DNA of 64,000 bases, from positions 1 through 64,000 of the forward strand of contig NZ_JACTGR010000004.1 of assembly GCF_014489075.1 (NCBI RefSeq), given 5' to 3'. The notes beneath the pieces are model-generated. The model was not told the origin of the DNA, did not search any database, and saw nothing but the letters and a program-made list of their open reading frames with translations. Both the position numbers and the translations under genes were made by a program. This document shows positions 52,465 through 61,943 of the stretch, piece by piece (position 1 is the first letter of the stretch; every line of letters starts with the position of its first letter). This DNA comes from Sphingomonas sp. JC676. Its GTDB lineage: Bacteria > Pseudomonadota > Alphaproteobacteria > Sphingomonadales > Sphingomonadaceae.

Positions 52465-53358
52465 ATGGTAACCGCTCCTCCGCTGATCGCCGGGCTCGAG
52501 CTCGGCGGCACCAAATGCGTCGCGATTCTCGCCACCGGACCCGACGACGTCCGCGCCCGCGAGACGGTCCACACCACCGATCCCGTTACGACGCTCGCCG
52601 CGATCGAGGCGGTGCTTGGTGGCTGGCAGTTCGATGCGATCGGCATCGCCAGCTTCGGTCCGCTCGAGCTCAATCCGGCGATGCTCGATTTCGGATCGAT
52701 CACCGCGACCACTAAGCCCGGCTGGACCGGCACCGATCTCGTCAACCGGCTCAAAGCGCGCTTCGCCCGGCCGCTCGCGTTCCAGACCGACGTCAACGGC
52801 GCGGCGATCGCCGAGGGGCGCTGGGGCGCGGCGCAGGGCATGACGACGCACGCCTATATCACCATCGGCACCGGCGTCGGCGTCGGGCTGGTCGCGGGCG
52901 GGCGCCCAGTGCAGGGCGTCGCGCATGGCGAGGCGGGTCATATGCGCGTGCCGCGGCTGGCGGGGGACACTTATCCCGGCTGGTGCCGCTTTCATGGCGA
53001 TTGCGTCGAGGGGCTGATCTCCGGACCGGCGCTCGCCGAGCGCTTCGGGTATCCGGGGCAGGAGCTGCCTGATGATGGCCCGCAATGGGATTTGTTCGTC
53101 CATGATCTGGGCGGGCTGCTCCACAATCTGGTGGCGACGGCGGCGCCCGAGCGGATTGCGATCGGCGGCGGCGTGATCGCCGCGCGCGACTATCTGTTTC
53201 CGAAGCTGCGCACGCGCCTCGCCGAGAGCCTGGGCGGCTATGGCTCGCTGATCGCCTATGCCGACGAGCTCGACCGCCGGCTGGGGCCGCCGGGGCTCGG
53301 CACCATGGCAGGCCCGCTCGGCGCGATCGCAATGGGGCTGGAGGCGCTGGGGGCCTAG
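52465..53358 (+). CDS. ROK-family sugar kinase (fructokinase-like)
   Basis: 297 residues. It opens with the ROK phosphate motif AGLELGGTKCVAIL (9-22). The sugar-binding segment is AAIAEGRWGAAQG then TIGTGVGVGLVAGGRPVQGVAHGEAGHM, and the zinc motif region reads PGWCRFHGDCVEGLISGPA. This wording matches bacterial fructokinases (Mak/FrK type) rather than glucokinases or NagC-like repressors; there is no DNA-binding domain. It stands alone between the esterase-like gene and a convergent small gene. Confidence 0.9.
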   Translation: MVTAPPLIAGLELGGTKCVAILATGPDDVRARETVHTTDPVTTLAAIEAVLGGWQFDAIGIASFGPLELNPAMLDFGSITATTKPGWTGTDLVNRLKARFARPLAFQTDVNGAAIAEGRWGAAQGMTTHAYITIGTGVGVGLVAGGRPVQGVAHGEAGHMRVPRLAGDTYPGWCRFHGDCVEGLISGPALAERFGYPGQELPDDGPQWDLFVHDLGGLLHNLVATAAPERIAIGGGVIAARDYLFPKLRTRLAESLGGYGSLIAYADELDRRLGPPGLGTMAGPLGAIAMGLEALGA

Positions 53359-53386
53359 CGACACGTCTGGCGGGGAAGCCTGCCTG

Positions 53387-53755
53387 TCACCATTCGGGCA
53401 AATAGCCCGCTTCGAAATCGATGCCGTGATAATAGGCGCCCTCGAACATCGCGCCCTCCATCTTCGCACCAACGAACGTCGTGCTGCAGAGCGCCGAGTT
53501 GCGAAAATCGGCATTCCGCAAATCGGCGTTCGCGAAGATGCAGGTTTTGACATTGGCGTCGATGCGGGCGTCGCGAAGATCGGCGCCGGTGAAGTCTGCC
53601 ACGACGAAGCAGTCCTTGATCACGATCCCGCGCAGGTCCGCGCCCGCGAGCGGTGTCTCGCCCGCATCCGCGATATCGAGATTGCGGACTTCGCGGACGC
53701 CGCGGCGATAGTGGTCCAGCAGCTCGACCGAAGAGATGTTCCCCATGATGTACAT
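53387..53755 (-). CDS. pentapeptide-repeat protein
   Basis: 122 residues. From about 37 to 105 it is made of five-residue A(D/N)LxX-type units (ADLRGIVIKDCFVVADFTGA, DLRDARIDA, ADLRNADFRN, AKMEGAMFEG), which fold as a right-handed square helix. The short length gives about 14 units. Such proteins mostly mediate binding; a specific role is not evident. It lies 26 bp after the DNA glycosylase stop on the same strand. Confidence 0.85.
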   Translation of the reverse strand: MYIMGNISSVELLDHYRRGVREVRNLDIADAGETPLAGADLRGIVIKDCFVVADFTGADLRDARIDANVKTCIFANADLRNADFRNSALCSTTFVGAKMEGAMFEGAYYHGIDFEAGYLPEW

Positions 53756-53781
53756 GATCGCTGGATAGCCGATCGCCGGCT

Positions 53782-54405
53782 TCAGATCACCGCCATGTCG
53801 ACCTTGTAGTGGTGCCAGGCGAAGATCGCCGCGGCGCCGCGGTGCGGGCGCCAGGCTTCGGCGAGTTCGCGGACGCGTTTTTCGGTCGGGCGCTCGGCGT
53901 CACCCATGATCCGCCCGATCTCGATCTGCACCGCGAGATCGCCCGCGGGCCAGATGTCGGGCCGGCCTTCGGCGAAGAGCAGGTAGATTTCCGCCGACCA
54001 GCGGCCGATCCCCTTGATATGGGTGAGCGCGGCGATCGCTTCCTCGTCGTCCGGCGGCAGATGCTCGAGATCGAGGCGCCCGCTGGTCACTTCCTCGGCA
54101 AGACTGCGCGCATAGGCCGCCTTCTGCCGCGACAGCCCGGCGGTGCGCAGCGTCTCGTCGGTTGCCCTGGCGACGGTTCCCGGATCGGTCAGATCGCCCA
54201 GCGCGGCGGCGAGCTTGTTCCAGATCGATTGCGCCGCGGCGACGCTGACCTGCTGGCCGATGATCGTGCGGAGCAAAGTCTCATAGCCCCGGTCGCGGAT
54301 GCGCGGCGCGGGATAGCCGGCGCGCTCCAGCGCGCGACCGAAGGCGGGCTCGATCCTGGTCAGCGCGTCGATCGACGCCTTTAGCTGCGCGGCGCTCAGG
54401 CCCAT
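53782..54405 (-). CDS. alkA: DNA-3-methyladenine glycosylase II-like (HhH-GPD)
   Basis: 207 residues from ATG 54405. The HhH-GPD core is visible: LLRTIIGQQVSVAAAQSIWNKL near 43-64, the helix-hairpin-helix LTHIKGIGRWSAEIYLLFAEG near 129-149 and the catalytic Asp in WPAGDLAVQ near 155. The sequence lacks the N-terminal AraC/Ada-type regulator part of E. coli AlkA, like most alphaproteobacterial members. It removes alkylated purines in base-excision repair. It is divergent from the ferredoxin gene. Confidence 0.9.
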   Translation of the reverse strand: MGLSAAQLKASIDALTRIEPAFGRALERAGYPAPRIRDRGYETLLRTIIGQQVSVAAAQSIWNKLAAALGDLTDPGTVARATDETLRTAGLSRQKAAYARSLAEEVTSGRLDLEHLPPDDEEAIAALTHIKGIGRWSAEIYLLFAEGRPDIWPAGDLAVQIEIGRIMGDAERPTEKRVRELAEAWRPHRGAAAIFAWHHYKVDMAVI

Positions 54406-54468
54406 TTCCGCTGTCCTTGAACTTGGGGTGGATCGGCGGCATGGACGGCGCCGAACAAGGAGATCCGC

Positions 54469-54786
54469 ATGCCCAAGCTTATCGTCGTCACCAGGGAAGG
54501 GGAAGAACGCGAAGTCGCGGGCGATGCGGGCCTGAGCGTGATGGAAGTGATCCGCGACAATGGGTTCGACGAGCTGCTCGCATTGTGCGGCGGCTGCTGC
54601 AGTTGCGCCACCTGCCATGTGCATGTCGATCCGGAATTTGCTGCCAAACTCCCGCCGATGAGCGAGGACGAGAACGACCTGCTCGACAGCTCGAGCGACC
54701 GCGACGCGCGTTCGCGGCTTTCCTGCCAGATCCCGTTTACCGATGCGCTCGACGGGCTGCGCGTGACGATCGCGGCCGAGGACTGA
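54469..54786 (+). CDS. 2Fe-2S ferredoxin (adrenodoxin type)
   Basis: 105 residues. The cluster ligands follow the Cx5Cx2C...C pattern: [19 protein letters not shown] near 44-62 and the distal Cys in RLSCQIPF near 86. The protein carries electrons to mono-oxygenases, P450s or Fe-S assembly. A strong AAGGAGAT ribosome site precedes the ATG. The P450 at 44020-45255 is 9 kb away and there is no direct sign that they work together. Confidence 0.93.
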   Translation: MPKLIVVTREGEEREVAGDAGLSVMEVIRDNGFDELLALCGGCCSCATCHVHVDPEFAAKLPPMSEDENDLLDSSSDRDARSRLSCQIPFTDALDGLRVTIAAED

Positions 54787-54788
54787 GC

Positions 54789-55880
54789 GTGCGGCGGGGG
54801 GCGCGGCTGGCGATAGCGCTCGCCGGCGCCCTTGTTTCGTTCGTGCCGGCTGCCGCAATGGCGCAGTGTCGGCCGGTCGGCGACAGCCCGAGCCGCAGCG
54901 GCGAGGCGCAGTTCATCCGGATCGATCCTGAGGCAGCGGCACGGCTGGGCGAGATCGGGCTCGACCGCGCCGCGATCTTCGCGCGGATGGCCGAGACCTC
55001 GATCCCCGAGACGATGGGCTGCTGGGCGATGCCCGCGGGCAATTTTGACAGCCAGCTCATCTCTGTCGGAATGTCGCAATGGAACTACGGCACCGGGAGT
55101 TTGCAGCCGGTGCTCAAGGCGTGGCGCGACGGCTTCCACTCCCGGCGCAAGTTCAAGCGGGCGCTGAAGGCGCTGGCACCGACCTATGGCAAGCTGCTCT
55201 TCTCTAAGGATTGCCTGGCGGTGCCGGTACGCACCAAATGCCGCGACAAGATCCTCGCCGCCGAGGATGCGGCGGGCAAGCTGAGTCCGGTGATCGAGGC
55301 CGAACTGACCGCCTTGTTCGAGAGCGACGCGATGCTCCAGGTGCAGACCGACTTCTATGTCGCGTTGCTCGATGCAGTGCGGCTCGATCTCCAGCGTGTG
55401 TTTCCGGCGGGGCCGATGACGATGCGCAAGGTCCGCTGGGCGATCGACACCCGCGTCCAACAGGGCGGGCTTCCCGCGGATGAGGACATCGCCCGGCTGC
55501 GCACCAAGCTGGCGGCGATGCCGGCGGAGGAGCGCTGGCCGCGGCTGCGGGCGATCATCGCCTGGTACAATGCGTTGTCGGAGACGATCGACCAGGACGG
55601 TATCAAGCGCGACTATGCCTGGAACGTCCAGCGCTGGACCTGCATGATCGACGCCGGGCTGGTCGATCCCGAGCAGTATGAGATGCTGCACCTGACGTTC
55701 CTGCGCAGCCGCACCGCGATCGGCAACAGCGGGCGGTGGCAGGCGCTCACCTTCGAGCGTCGGGCCAAGATCATTCTCGGCGTCGGCAGCGTTAGCGGCA
55801 AGCAGGATGGCGAATGTCCGGCACCTGCTGGCCCAAGCCCCTTGGAACCGGCCGCCAATCCGGCCATTACGACCCCATAG
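54789..55880 (+). CDS. exported protein of unknown function
   Basis: 363 residues from GTG 54789, two bases after the ferredoxin stop. A clear signal peptide (ARLAIALAGALVSFVPAAAMAQ) leads to a mature protein with several Cys. I do not recognise a family. Features are GCWAMPAGNFDSQLISVGMSQWNYGTGSL near 77-105, a pattern seen in chitosanase or lysozyme-like peptidoglycan enzymes, and RWPRLRAIIAWYNAL near 239. A muramidase-like activity is a weak guess only. Confidence 0.6.
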   Translation: MRRGARLAIALAGALVSFVPAAAMAQCRPVGDSPSRSGEAQFIRIDPEAAARLGEIGLDRAAIFARMAETSIPETMGCWAMPAGNFDSQLISVGMSQWNYGTGSLQPVLKAWRDGFHSRRKFKRALKALAPTYGKLLFSKDCLAVPVRTKCRDKILAAEDAAGKLSPVIEAELTALFESDAMLQVQTDFYVALLDAVRLDLQRVFPAGPMTMRKVRWAIDTRVQQGGLPADEDIARLRTKLAAMPAEERWPRLRAIIAWYNALSETIDQDGIKRDYAWNVQRWTCMIDAGLVDPEQYEMLHLTFLRSRTAIGNSGRWQALTFERRAKIILGVGSVSGKQDGECPAPAGPSPLEPAANPAITTP

Positions 55881-55903
55881 TTAATTCACGGGAGTTTGGC
55901 GCG

Positions 55904-56440
55904 ATGACGGGTTTGCGAATGGGTGCGGCGGCGATTGTCGCGGTGCTGCTGGTCGGCGGTTGCACCAGCCCCGAGAAGAATGCGCGCTACATGGCCGGCC
56001 ATTTCCGCGCCCAGGCGGACCTGCGTACCGCCGACGGGCAGGATGTCGGCAAGGCGATCGCCGAGGAAGTCGACGGCGCGATCCGCGTAATGGTGGAGGC
56101 CCATGGCCTGCCCAAGGGCGCGCACGGCACGCATGTCCATACCGTCGGTAAGTGCGACGCGCCCGATTTCGCCAGCGCAGGCGGGCACTGGAATCCCACG
56201 CAGCATCAGCACGGCAAGGAAAACCCGATGGGTCCGCACGCCGGCGACATGCCCAACCTCCAGGTCGGCGAGAGTCGCGCCGACCGCACGATCTTCACGC
56301 TGCCCGGCGGTACCTTCCAGGGGCTTATGGACGAGGACGGCGCGGCGCTGGTGATCCACGCCAATGCCGACGACTACAAGACCGATCCCTCGGGCAACAG
56401 CGGCGGGCGGATCGCCTGCGGCGTCTTCCACGCAATGTAG
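55904..56440 (+). CDS. sodC: Cu-Zn superoxide dismutase, lipoprotein
   Basis: 178 residues. The lipobox LLVGGC (16-21) indicates an envelope-anchored protein. Metal ligands and family motifs are HGTHVHTVGKCD near 68-79, ASAGGHWNPTQHQHG near 84-98, GPHAGDMPNL near 104-113, and the C-terminal VIHANADDYKTDPSGNSGGRIACGVF with the active-site Arg and the second disulphide Cys. It removes periplasmic superoxide. It ends one base from the end of the convergent transporter gene. Confidence 0.94.
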   Translation: MTGLRMGAAAIVAVLLVGGCTSPEKNARYMAGHFRAQADLRTADGQDVGKAIAEEVDGAIRVMVEAHGLPKGAHGTHVHTVGKCDAPDFASAGGHWNPTQHQHGKENPMGPHAGDMPNLQVGESRADRTIFTLPGGTFQGLMDEDGAALVIHANADDYKTDPSGNSGGRIACGVFHAM

Positions 56441-56441
56441 G

Positions 56442-58010
56442 TCAGATCGGCTCTCCTGCCGCCCGGGCGCGCGCCTCGCGCGTCGCCTCGGCCTCGGGCA
56501 GCCAGCGATAGGCGCCCAGGATCGCGGCGAGCGCGATCGGCAGCGTGATCAGCAGCGACAGCACGCCGGTCGCCAGATCGCCGGTGAGCGTCGAGATCCG
56601 TCCGGCCAGATAGGGGCCCATCGCCAGCCCCAGCAGCGTCGTGCCGATGAAGAAGGCCGCGGTGGCGGTGCCGCGCATCCGGGGCAGTACCAGGTCCTGC
56701 GTCGTCGCCGCCGACGCGCCGAGCGCGCCGCAGGTGAGGAACTGTGCGAGCGGCAGCATGACGTAGAACATCGTTTCGCTGCGTGCGGTGAAGGTGAGGA
56801 CAACCGGCACAATCGGCGCGAGGCAGCCGAACAGGATGACATGGACGCGGCCGACCGGGCTCCGTTCGCGCAGCGCGTCGGCAATGCGGCCGCCGAGGGT
56901 GATGCCCAGGAATCCCGCCAGCGCCGCCGGAGCACCGATCCAGAAGCCCATCGCGCTGAGTTGTTCGGGCGGGATGGCGAAGGCGCGGCGGGCGAAGCTG
57001 GGCGCAAAGCCGGCGACCGAATACGCAAGGAAGGCATTGAGGCCATAGGCGACGACCACGCAGAGAAAGGCCGGGCTGCCGACGATCAGCGCATAGGTCG
57101 GCGGATCGCGGCGCTTGAGCGCCACCGCCCAGCTATAGACCGCATAGACGCCGATGCCGATCGCCACCCATTGCGGGATCGGCTCGCCCAGCCAGACCAG
57201 CCCGGCGACGAGGCCGGCGACCAGCAGCAGCACCGCGACGTTGCGGGCGAACACCGCTGCGCCGCCCTGCGCCGCGCCGATCAGCGTGAAGGGCGGAACG
57301 ATGGTAAGCAGTTCCTGGAAAAAGGCGCGGAACGGCGCGGGATGGGGCGGGGTCGCGATGCCTTCGGAATGGCCGCGGACCGGCTCGCGCAGCGTGAAGA
57401 TCCACGCCGCGACGATCAGACCAGGCAGACCCACTGCCATGAACGCCGCCTGCCAGCCGACCAGCCCCAGCGGGCCGCCGCCGGGATAGGCAAGGTTCCA
57501 TTTCTGCACGATCAGCGCGCCGATGAAGATCGAGAAGCCGCCGCCGATATAGATGCCCGACGAATAGATCGCGAGCGCGGTGGCACGCAGCCTTTTGGGG
57601 AACCAGTCCGAGATCAGCGAATAGGCGGCGGGGCTCGCGGTCGCCTCGCCCACGCCGACGCCGATCCGGGCAAGCGACAGCGCGGTGCCGTTGCGGGCGA
57701 AGCCCGAAAGCGCGGTCATCGTCGACCAGAGCGCCAGCCCGAGCGTCATCAGCCGGACGCGGTGCCAGCTGTCCGCCAGCCGGCCGAGCGGGATGCCGAA
57801 CAAAGCGTAGAAGACGCCGAACGCAGTGCCGTAGAGGAAGCCGATATCCTGGTCCTTGAGCCCCAGGTCGCGCTTGATGTCGTCGGCGAGGATCGCGAGA
57901 ATCTGGCGGTCGACGAAATTGAGGATGTAGACGATTAGCAACAGACCGAGCACATACCAGGCATAGGGGCCCGCCTTGGTCTCGGCAGGCGCTAGGGTTG
58001 CGGACGCCAT
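56442..58010 (-). CDS. MFS transporter, spinster-like
   Basis: 522 residues, about 12 membrane helices. The loop after helix 2 has the MFS motif GIPLGRLADSWHRVRLMTLGLALWS, and helix 4-5 reads ARIGVGVGEATASPAAYSLISDWFPKRLRATALAIYSSGIYIGGG, the typical wording of spinster-like bacterial MFS proteins. An enlarged central loop lies near 205-225. The substrate is unknown; bacterial members are annotated for lipids, hexuronates or are uncharacterised. Confidence 0.9.
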   Translation of the reverse strand: MASATLAPAETKAGPYAWYVLGLLLIVYILNFVDRQILAILADDIKRDLGLKDQDIGFLYGTAFGVFYALFGIPLGRLADSWHRVRLMTLGLALWSTMTALSGFARNGTALSLARIGVGVGEATASPAAYSLISDWFPKRLRATALAIYSSGIYIGGGFSIFIGALIVQKWNLAYPGGGPLGLVGWQAAFMAVGLPGLIVAAWIFTLREPVRGHSEGIATPPHPAPFRAFFQELLTIVPPFTLIGAAQGGAAVFARNVAVLLLVAGLVAGLVWLGEPIPQWVAIGIGVYAVYSWAVALKRRDPPTYALIVGSPAFLCVVVAYGLNAFLAYSVAGFAPSFARRAFAIPPEQLSAMGFWIGAPAALAGFLGITLGGRIADALRERSPVGRVHVILFGCLAPIVPVVLTFTARSETMFYVMLPLAQFLTCGALGASAATTQDLVLPRMRGTATAAFFIGTTLLGLAMGPYLAGRISTLTGDLATGVLSLLITLPIALAAILGAYRWLPEAEATREARARAAGEPI

Positions 58011-58084
58011 CCATCTCTCCCGATTTATGTTCTGGGCGGGAGGCTAGCAGAGCATACCGTGTTTACGAAAGAGGGTTTTCGCCG

Positions 58085-58570
58085 ATGCGTTCGCCATCCT
58101 TCCTGTTCGTCTGCCTCGGCAATATCTGCCGTTCGCCGCTGGCCGAGGCGGCGTTTGTCGAGGCGGCGAAGCGCGCGGGGATTGCAGTGACCGCGAATTC
58201 GGCCGGAACCGGCGACTGGCATGTCGGCCATGCGCCCGATCCGCGCTCGCAGGCGGTGGCGGTTCGGCATGGCGTGGACATTTCGGGGATGCGTGCCCGG
58301 CGCGTGCGCGGCGAGGATTTCCGCAGCTTCGACCATATTCTGGCGCTCGATCCGCAGAATCTGCGCGACCTCCATGCGATCGCGCCCGCTGGCACGACCG
58401 CGCGTCTCTCGCTGCTGCTCGATCATGTGCCGGGCCGCGCCGGGCAGGGAGTCCGCGATCCCTATTATGGCGACGAAGCCGATTTCGACGAAGTTTGGCG
58501 TGATGTCAGCGCGGCGGCGGACGGCCTGGTGGCGATGCTGAACCGGGAGCGGAATCAACCGATCGGTTGA
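58085..58570 (+). CDS. low-molecular-weight protein-tyrosine phosphatase
   Basis: 161 residues from ATG 58085. The catalytic P-loop is VCLGNICRSP (8-17, Cys9 and Arg15), followed by SAGTGDWHVGHAPDPR and the general-acid loop VRDPYYGDEADFDEVW near 122-137 (Asp in DPYYG). It dephosphorylates tyrosine residues or small phosphate esters. It is divergent from the transporter gene and not close to exopolysaccharide genes, so a housekeeping role is more likely than Wzb-type control. Confidence 0.93.
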   Translation: MRSPSFLFVCLGNICRSPLAEAAFVEAAKRAGIAVTANSAGTGDWHVGHAPDPRSQAVAVRHGVDISGMRARRVRGEDFRSFDHILALDPQNLRDLHAIAPAGTTARLSLLLDHVPGRAGQGVRDPYYGDEADFDEVWRDVSAAADGLVAMLNRERNQPIG

Positions 58571-58804
58571 TGAAGCTTACTTAAAACGGGTGGTATGCGG
58601 TCGCGGCGCGATCGATGGTTCCTGGACACCGGCGACGAGAAAGAGCCGGTCCGGCATCTCATGAGAAATCCTACACTACAGGATTTGGTATGTCCGGGCG
58701 TCGTTGCTTTCGCACGAAGGCAAGATCTTTGGATCGATTTGCGCTCAACCTCGAACGCGGATCATGCTATTCTCTTCAGAGACGGACGTCCCGGCCAGCG
58801 ACAA

Positions 58805-59938
58805 TTGGGGGAACATCCTATTCAACCGCGGTACTTATCCTTGTTTTCCGTATTGGGGCTGGTCACCGCTGTGCCAGGCGCTCACGCGCAGGTCGCTCCC
58901 GGCGCCCAACCCCAACAGGGGGAGAATTATGGCAAGCCGCGCCTGCCGCCCACGGCCTACCAGGCCATGGTCATCCAGCCGGACACAGCGCCGCCGCCGC
59001 AACAGCCGGAGCGGCCACAAACCACCGAGAATCAAGAGCCGCCCTGTGACGGCGTTGGGTGCCCGCCCACCGAAGCCGAGGTCGCCGAGAAACTGATCCA
59101 GTTCGGGCCCGACACGCGGGAAATCTATGCGACGTTCGAGGCCACTCCCGGCCAGTTCGCGGTCGTCGGCTTTGCGCGCGAGGGCTGGCCGGTGTCGATC
59201 GAATATGAGGCCGAGCCGGACACGGTCACGGTGCTGCGCATCAAGCTGTATCATCATCGCAAGATACTCTTTTTCCCGCTGCCCTTTTTCGAGGTGGCCT
59301 ACGAAGCCAATCTCGACGCGTTGCCGGCGGAAAGCGAAACCGGAAATCCCTGGCACCGGACGGTGACGATCCCGCGCGACACGATCCGCTTCTCGCGCGA
59401 CGCTGATCCGAGTGCGGACAGCGACCTTCGTGTCGCGCGCTACGAGGTGCGATCCTATCGCCTGGTCGACGGCAGGATGGAATTGAACCGAGGGCGGCCG
59501 GTACGCGTGCCGGTCAATGTAATCGGAACCACGGTCGGACCGGAGGTCGTCGGATCGCTCTCGCTGCGTAATGTGGGGTTCGATGGCGCGGGCACGATCC
59601 CCGCTCAGGGGCAGCCGGCGAACGTGCTGCACTACCAATATGCGATCGATCGCCGCTACGACCTGCTGAAAGAAGCGATCGAGCGATATTGGGATCGGGA
59701 CCTGGAGTATCGATACGACCGCCCGCTGGGCCCGCCCCGCAGCGTTAGCTCTGTGTCAGGTATCGTATTGGGATGGCCCTGGCCTGTGCAGAGCAATGAG
59801 AGACCCGGACGTTATCGTGTGTCCGTGACCGGCTGGTGGTCCTGCCGTGGAGTGACAAATGCCGACACGCTCAGATCATGCCCGGTCAGTCCGAACTGGG
59901 CCATCGCCTATACCGGCGACCTCATCCTGACGAAATGA
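58805..59938 (+). CDS. exported protein of unknown function
   Basis: About 377 residues from the proposed TTG at 58805, which gives a good signal peptide (YLSLFSVLGLVTAVPGAHA, then QVAPG). The ribosome site is poor, so the start is uncertain; the frame is open back to 58595. The mature N-terminus is Pro/Gln-rich and unstructured. The rest is beta-rich with paired Cys (CDGVGC, SCRGVTNADTLRSC). I do not recognise a family. Its stop overlaps the next start (ATGA), so the two proteins probably act together in the envelope. Confidence 0.6.
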   Translation: MGEHPIQPRYLSLFSVLGLVTAVPGAHAQVAPGAQPQQGENYGKPRLPPTAYQAMVIQPDTAPPPQQPERPQTTENQEPPCDGVGCPPTEAEVAEKLIQFGPDTREIYATFEATPGQFAVVGFAREGWPVSIEYEAEPDTVTVLRIKLYHHRKILFFPLPFFEVAYEANLDALPAESETGNPWHRTVTIPRDTIRFSRDADPSADSDLRVARYEVRSYRLVDGRMELNRGRPVRVPVNVIGTTVGPEVVGSLSLRNVGFDGAGTIPAQGQPANVLHYQYAIDRRYDLLKEAIERYWDRDLEYRYDRPLGPPRSVSSVSGIVLGWPWPVQSNERPGRYRVSVTGWWSCRGVTNADTLRSCPVSPNWAIAYTGDLILTK

Positions 59939-61080
59939 AGGGAAACCTCTCGAGCACTGCGACGAAGCCCTTGTGGCGCCGCCATTGGCTCCAGGTGACG
60001 GCGGTCGCCGCGCTGGTTTTTCTGTCCTGGCTCTACAATTATCTCGAAAGCATCCCCGTTGCGCGCAAACCCGCCGAAAGCGACGCTACATCCTTTGTCG
60101 TCGCCAAGGACAGACCGATCCGCCTCGGCGGAATAGCGAGCGGCGGTGTGATGTCGTTTCGGCTCCAGTCCGCCAGGCGGCTGGTTCTGACGCTGCCGGG
60201 CGACGCCAAGCTGCTTTCGCCGGAGTTGAACGCGTTCCTGGACAAGGCGAAGCGCGAGGCATCGACGCTTTCGAGCTATGGCAACGAACAGATCCTGCTG
60301 GTTGCGGAGACCGCGCCGAACGAGCAGGTTTCCGTCACGCTCGAATTCGCGGGGGGAGTTCCGGCAAACCGGACGGGGAACGCGCTCCTGCTGCAGAAGA
60401 CGGCACCCGAGCGCTTCGAAAAAAACGGGCTCAGCCTGCTGACCGAAGGCGCGCCCGTGAAGATCACGGTCGACTTCAGTCGCAACCTTATGACGCCGCC
60501 GGTCGGACGGATGATGTTGAGCTACAAGAGCGCGGCCGCCACGCTCCGCCACGCCGAGTTCCTGCTCAAGCCGGGGGGATCGCTCGTCGCGGAATTCCCG
60601 GATACGGCGATGGCTCCGGGTACGGCTTCGCAGCTGGTCAAGTTCGATATGATAAGCGGCTCGGCATCGCTGAATGTCCGTTCGATTGCGGCGGGCACGG
60701 TAGCAGCGGGCGGTGGGTTTGCGGCGGATCATATCGTCTGCGCCACCGGGCGACACCTCCTCTGGTACAAGCTCCTGCCGAGCCTGAGCCTTTCAGATTG
60801 CGGCCCGGAGACGCTGCAGGTGAGCGGCTTCGATTTCCCGAGCGGCCAACTGACATTCGCCGGCACGAATGCGTTCTTCAAGGGCGTCGACAAGGAGGCG
60901 GACAGCGCGCGCTATGTGACCTGGCTCCGGTCCAATCTGATCGTCCAGGTCCTGATCGGTGCCTTGCTGAGCAGCCTGTTGATCCCTTGGGCGCTGGCGC
61001 TGTTCAAGCGTGAGAAGGGTGAAGAGGCGGCACCCGCCCAAAGCGCCAAACGAGGCCGCAAGAGGCCACCGAAAAGCTAG
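59935..61080 (+). CDS. bitopic membrane protein of unknown function
   Basis: 381 residues. One membrane helix near 20-35 (VTAVAALVFLSWLYNYL) is followed by a periplasmic beta-rich region of about 290 residues. A second helix near 335-355 (LIVQVLIGALLSSLLIPWALALF) precedes a short Lys/Arg-rich cytoplasmic tail. No catalytic motif or named family was recognised. It is translationally coupled to the exported protein upstream. Both may form an envelope complex; that is inference. Confidence 0.7.
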   Translation: MKGNLSSTATKPLWRRHWLQVTAVAALVFLSWLYNYLESIPVARKPAESDATSFVVAKDRPIRLGGIASGGVMSFRLQSARRLVLTLPGDAKLLSPELNAFLDKAKREASTLSSYGNEQILLVAETAPNEQVSVTLEFAGGVPANRTGNALLLQKTAPERFEKNGLSLLTEGAPVKITVDFSRNLMTPPVGRMMLSYKSAAATLRHAEFLLKPGGSLVAEFPDTAMAPGTASQLVKFDMISGSASLNVRSIAAGTVAAGGGFAADHIVCATGRHLLWYKLLPSLSLSDCGPETLQVSGFDFPSGQLTFAGTNAFFKGVDKEADSARYVTWLRSNLIVQVLIGALLSSLLIPWALALFKREKGEEAAPAQSAKRGRKRPPKS

Positions 61081-61922
61081 CCGACGCTCCCCGAAAGCCC
61101 GCTGGCGATGCCCGGCAGCCAATAATTCTTCGCGAACACCCAGGTGGCGAGCAGGATGAAGGCGCTCGCGCCGAGCAGCAGGAGCGCAGCGGCGGCGCGG
61201 ATCGGCGTGCCGGGTGCGGTGCGGCGGGCGCGGATGAAGAACTCCGCCACCGCCAGATTGGGCAGATAGAAGAAGAACGCCATCACCATGTCGAACCATC
61301 CGCTGAACGCGCTGGTATGGCCGATCTTGCCGGCGACCAGGAACCAGAAGCCATATTCCATCCGATAGAGCCACGAGCCGATCGCGAGCGCGAACAGGCG
61401 GATCGCCCAGGCGCGGTGCTGCTCGAGCCGGCGCGCGCGGGCATGGACAAAAGTGAGGCCGGCGGCGGTCACCATCAGCGCGCCGTACAGGCCGAAGCCG
61501 AGGTTCATCGGCGTGCCGCCCACCGTGCCCTTGGCCAGGATGAAGGCGAGCCCAGCTGCGCCCGCGATCGCGGCCGCGAGCACGTAAAGCCGCCCCAGCC
61601 AGCGGTGGAAGGCCGGCATGGCGCGCCGCACGCCGCCGATCAGCTGGATGGGGCCGAGGAGCAGCAGGATGCCCCCGGTCGCGAAATGCGCGCCGATCGC
61701 GAGATTGGCGAGCGGGGTGGCGGCTTCGTGCAGCCGGGGGAGCGATTCGTTCCAGCGCGACGGGTCGCTGGCGGCGGTGCCGCCGTAAAAGGCAAGGATA
61801 TAGGCGCCGAACAGCGCCGAGCTGAACCAGCAGGCGGTGACCAGAAGGATCGCGGCAGCGCGGAGCGCCCAGCCGCGGCGTGGCGGTGCGTGGTCGAAGG
61901 GTGCGTCTGCGATCGTGGCCAT
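61077..61922 (-). CDS. DUF2306-type membrane protein
   Basis: 281 residues with about seven membrane helices. The family pattern is visible in PAFHRWLGRLYVLAAAIAGAAGLAFI near 104-130 and LGFGLYGALMVTAAGLTFVHARARRLEQHRAWAIRLFALAIGSWLYRMEY near 141-190, with conserved His and Arg on the loops. The function is unknown; related proteins are called DUF2306 or YozB-like. A TetR regulator gene on the same strand ends 21 bp before its start region, so they may be co-transcribed and co-regulated. Confidence 0.78.
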   Translation of the reverse strand: MATIADAPFDHAPPRRGWALRAAAILLVTACWFSSALFGAYILAFYGGTAASDPSRWNESLPRLHEAATPLANLAIGAHFATGGILLLLGPIQLIGGVRRAMPAFHRWLGRLYVLAAAIAGAAGLAFILAKGTVGGTPMNLGFGLYGALMVTAAGLTFVHARARRLEQHRAWAIRLFALAIGSWLYRMEYGFWFLVAGKIGHTSAFSGWFDMVMAFFFYLPNLAVAEFFIRARRTAPGTPIRAAAALLLLGASAFILLATWVFAKNYWLPGIASGLSGSVG

Positions 61923-61943
61923 CTCGTCCCCCGGAACGTCGTC

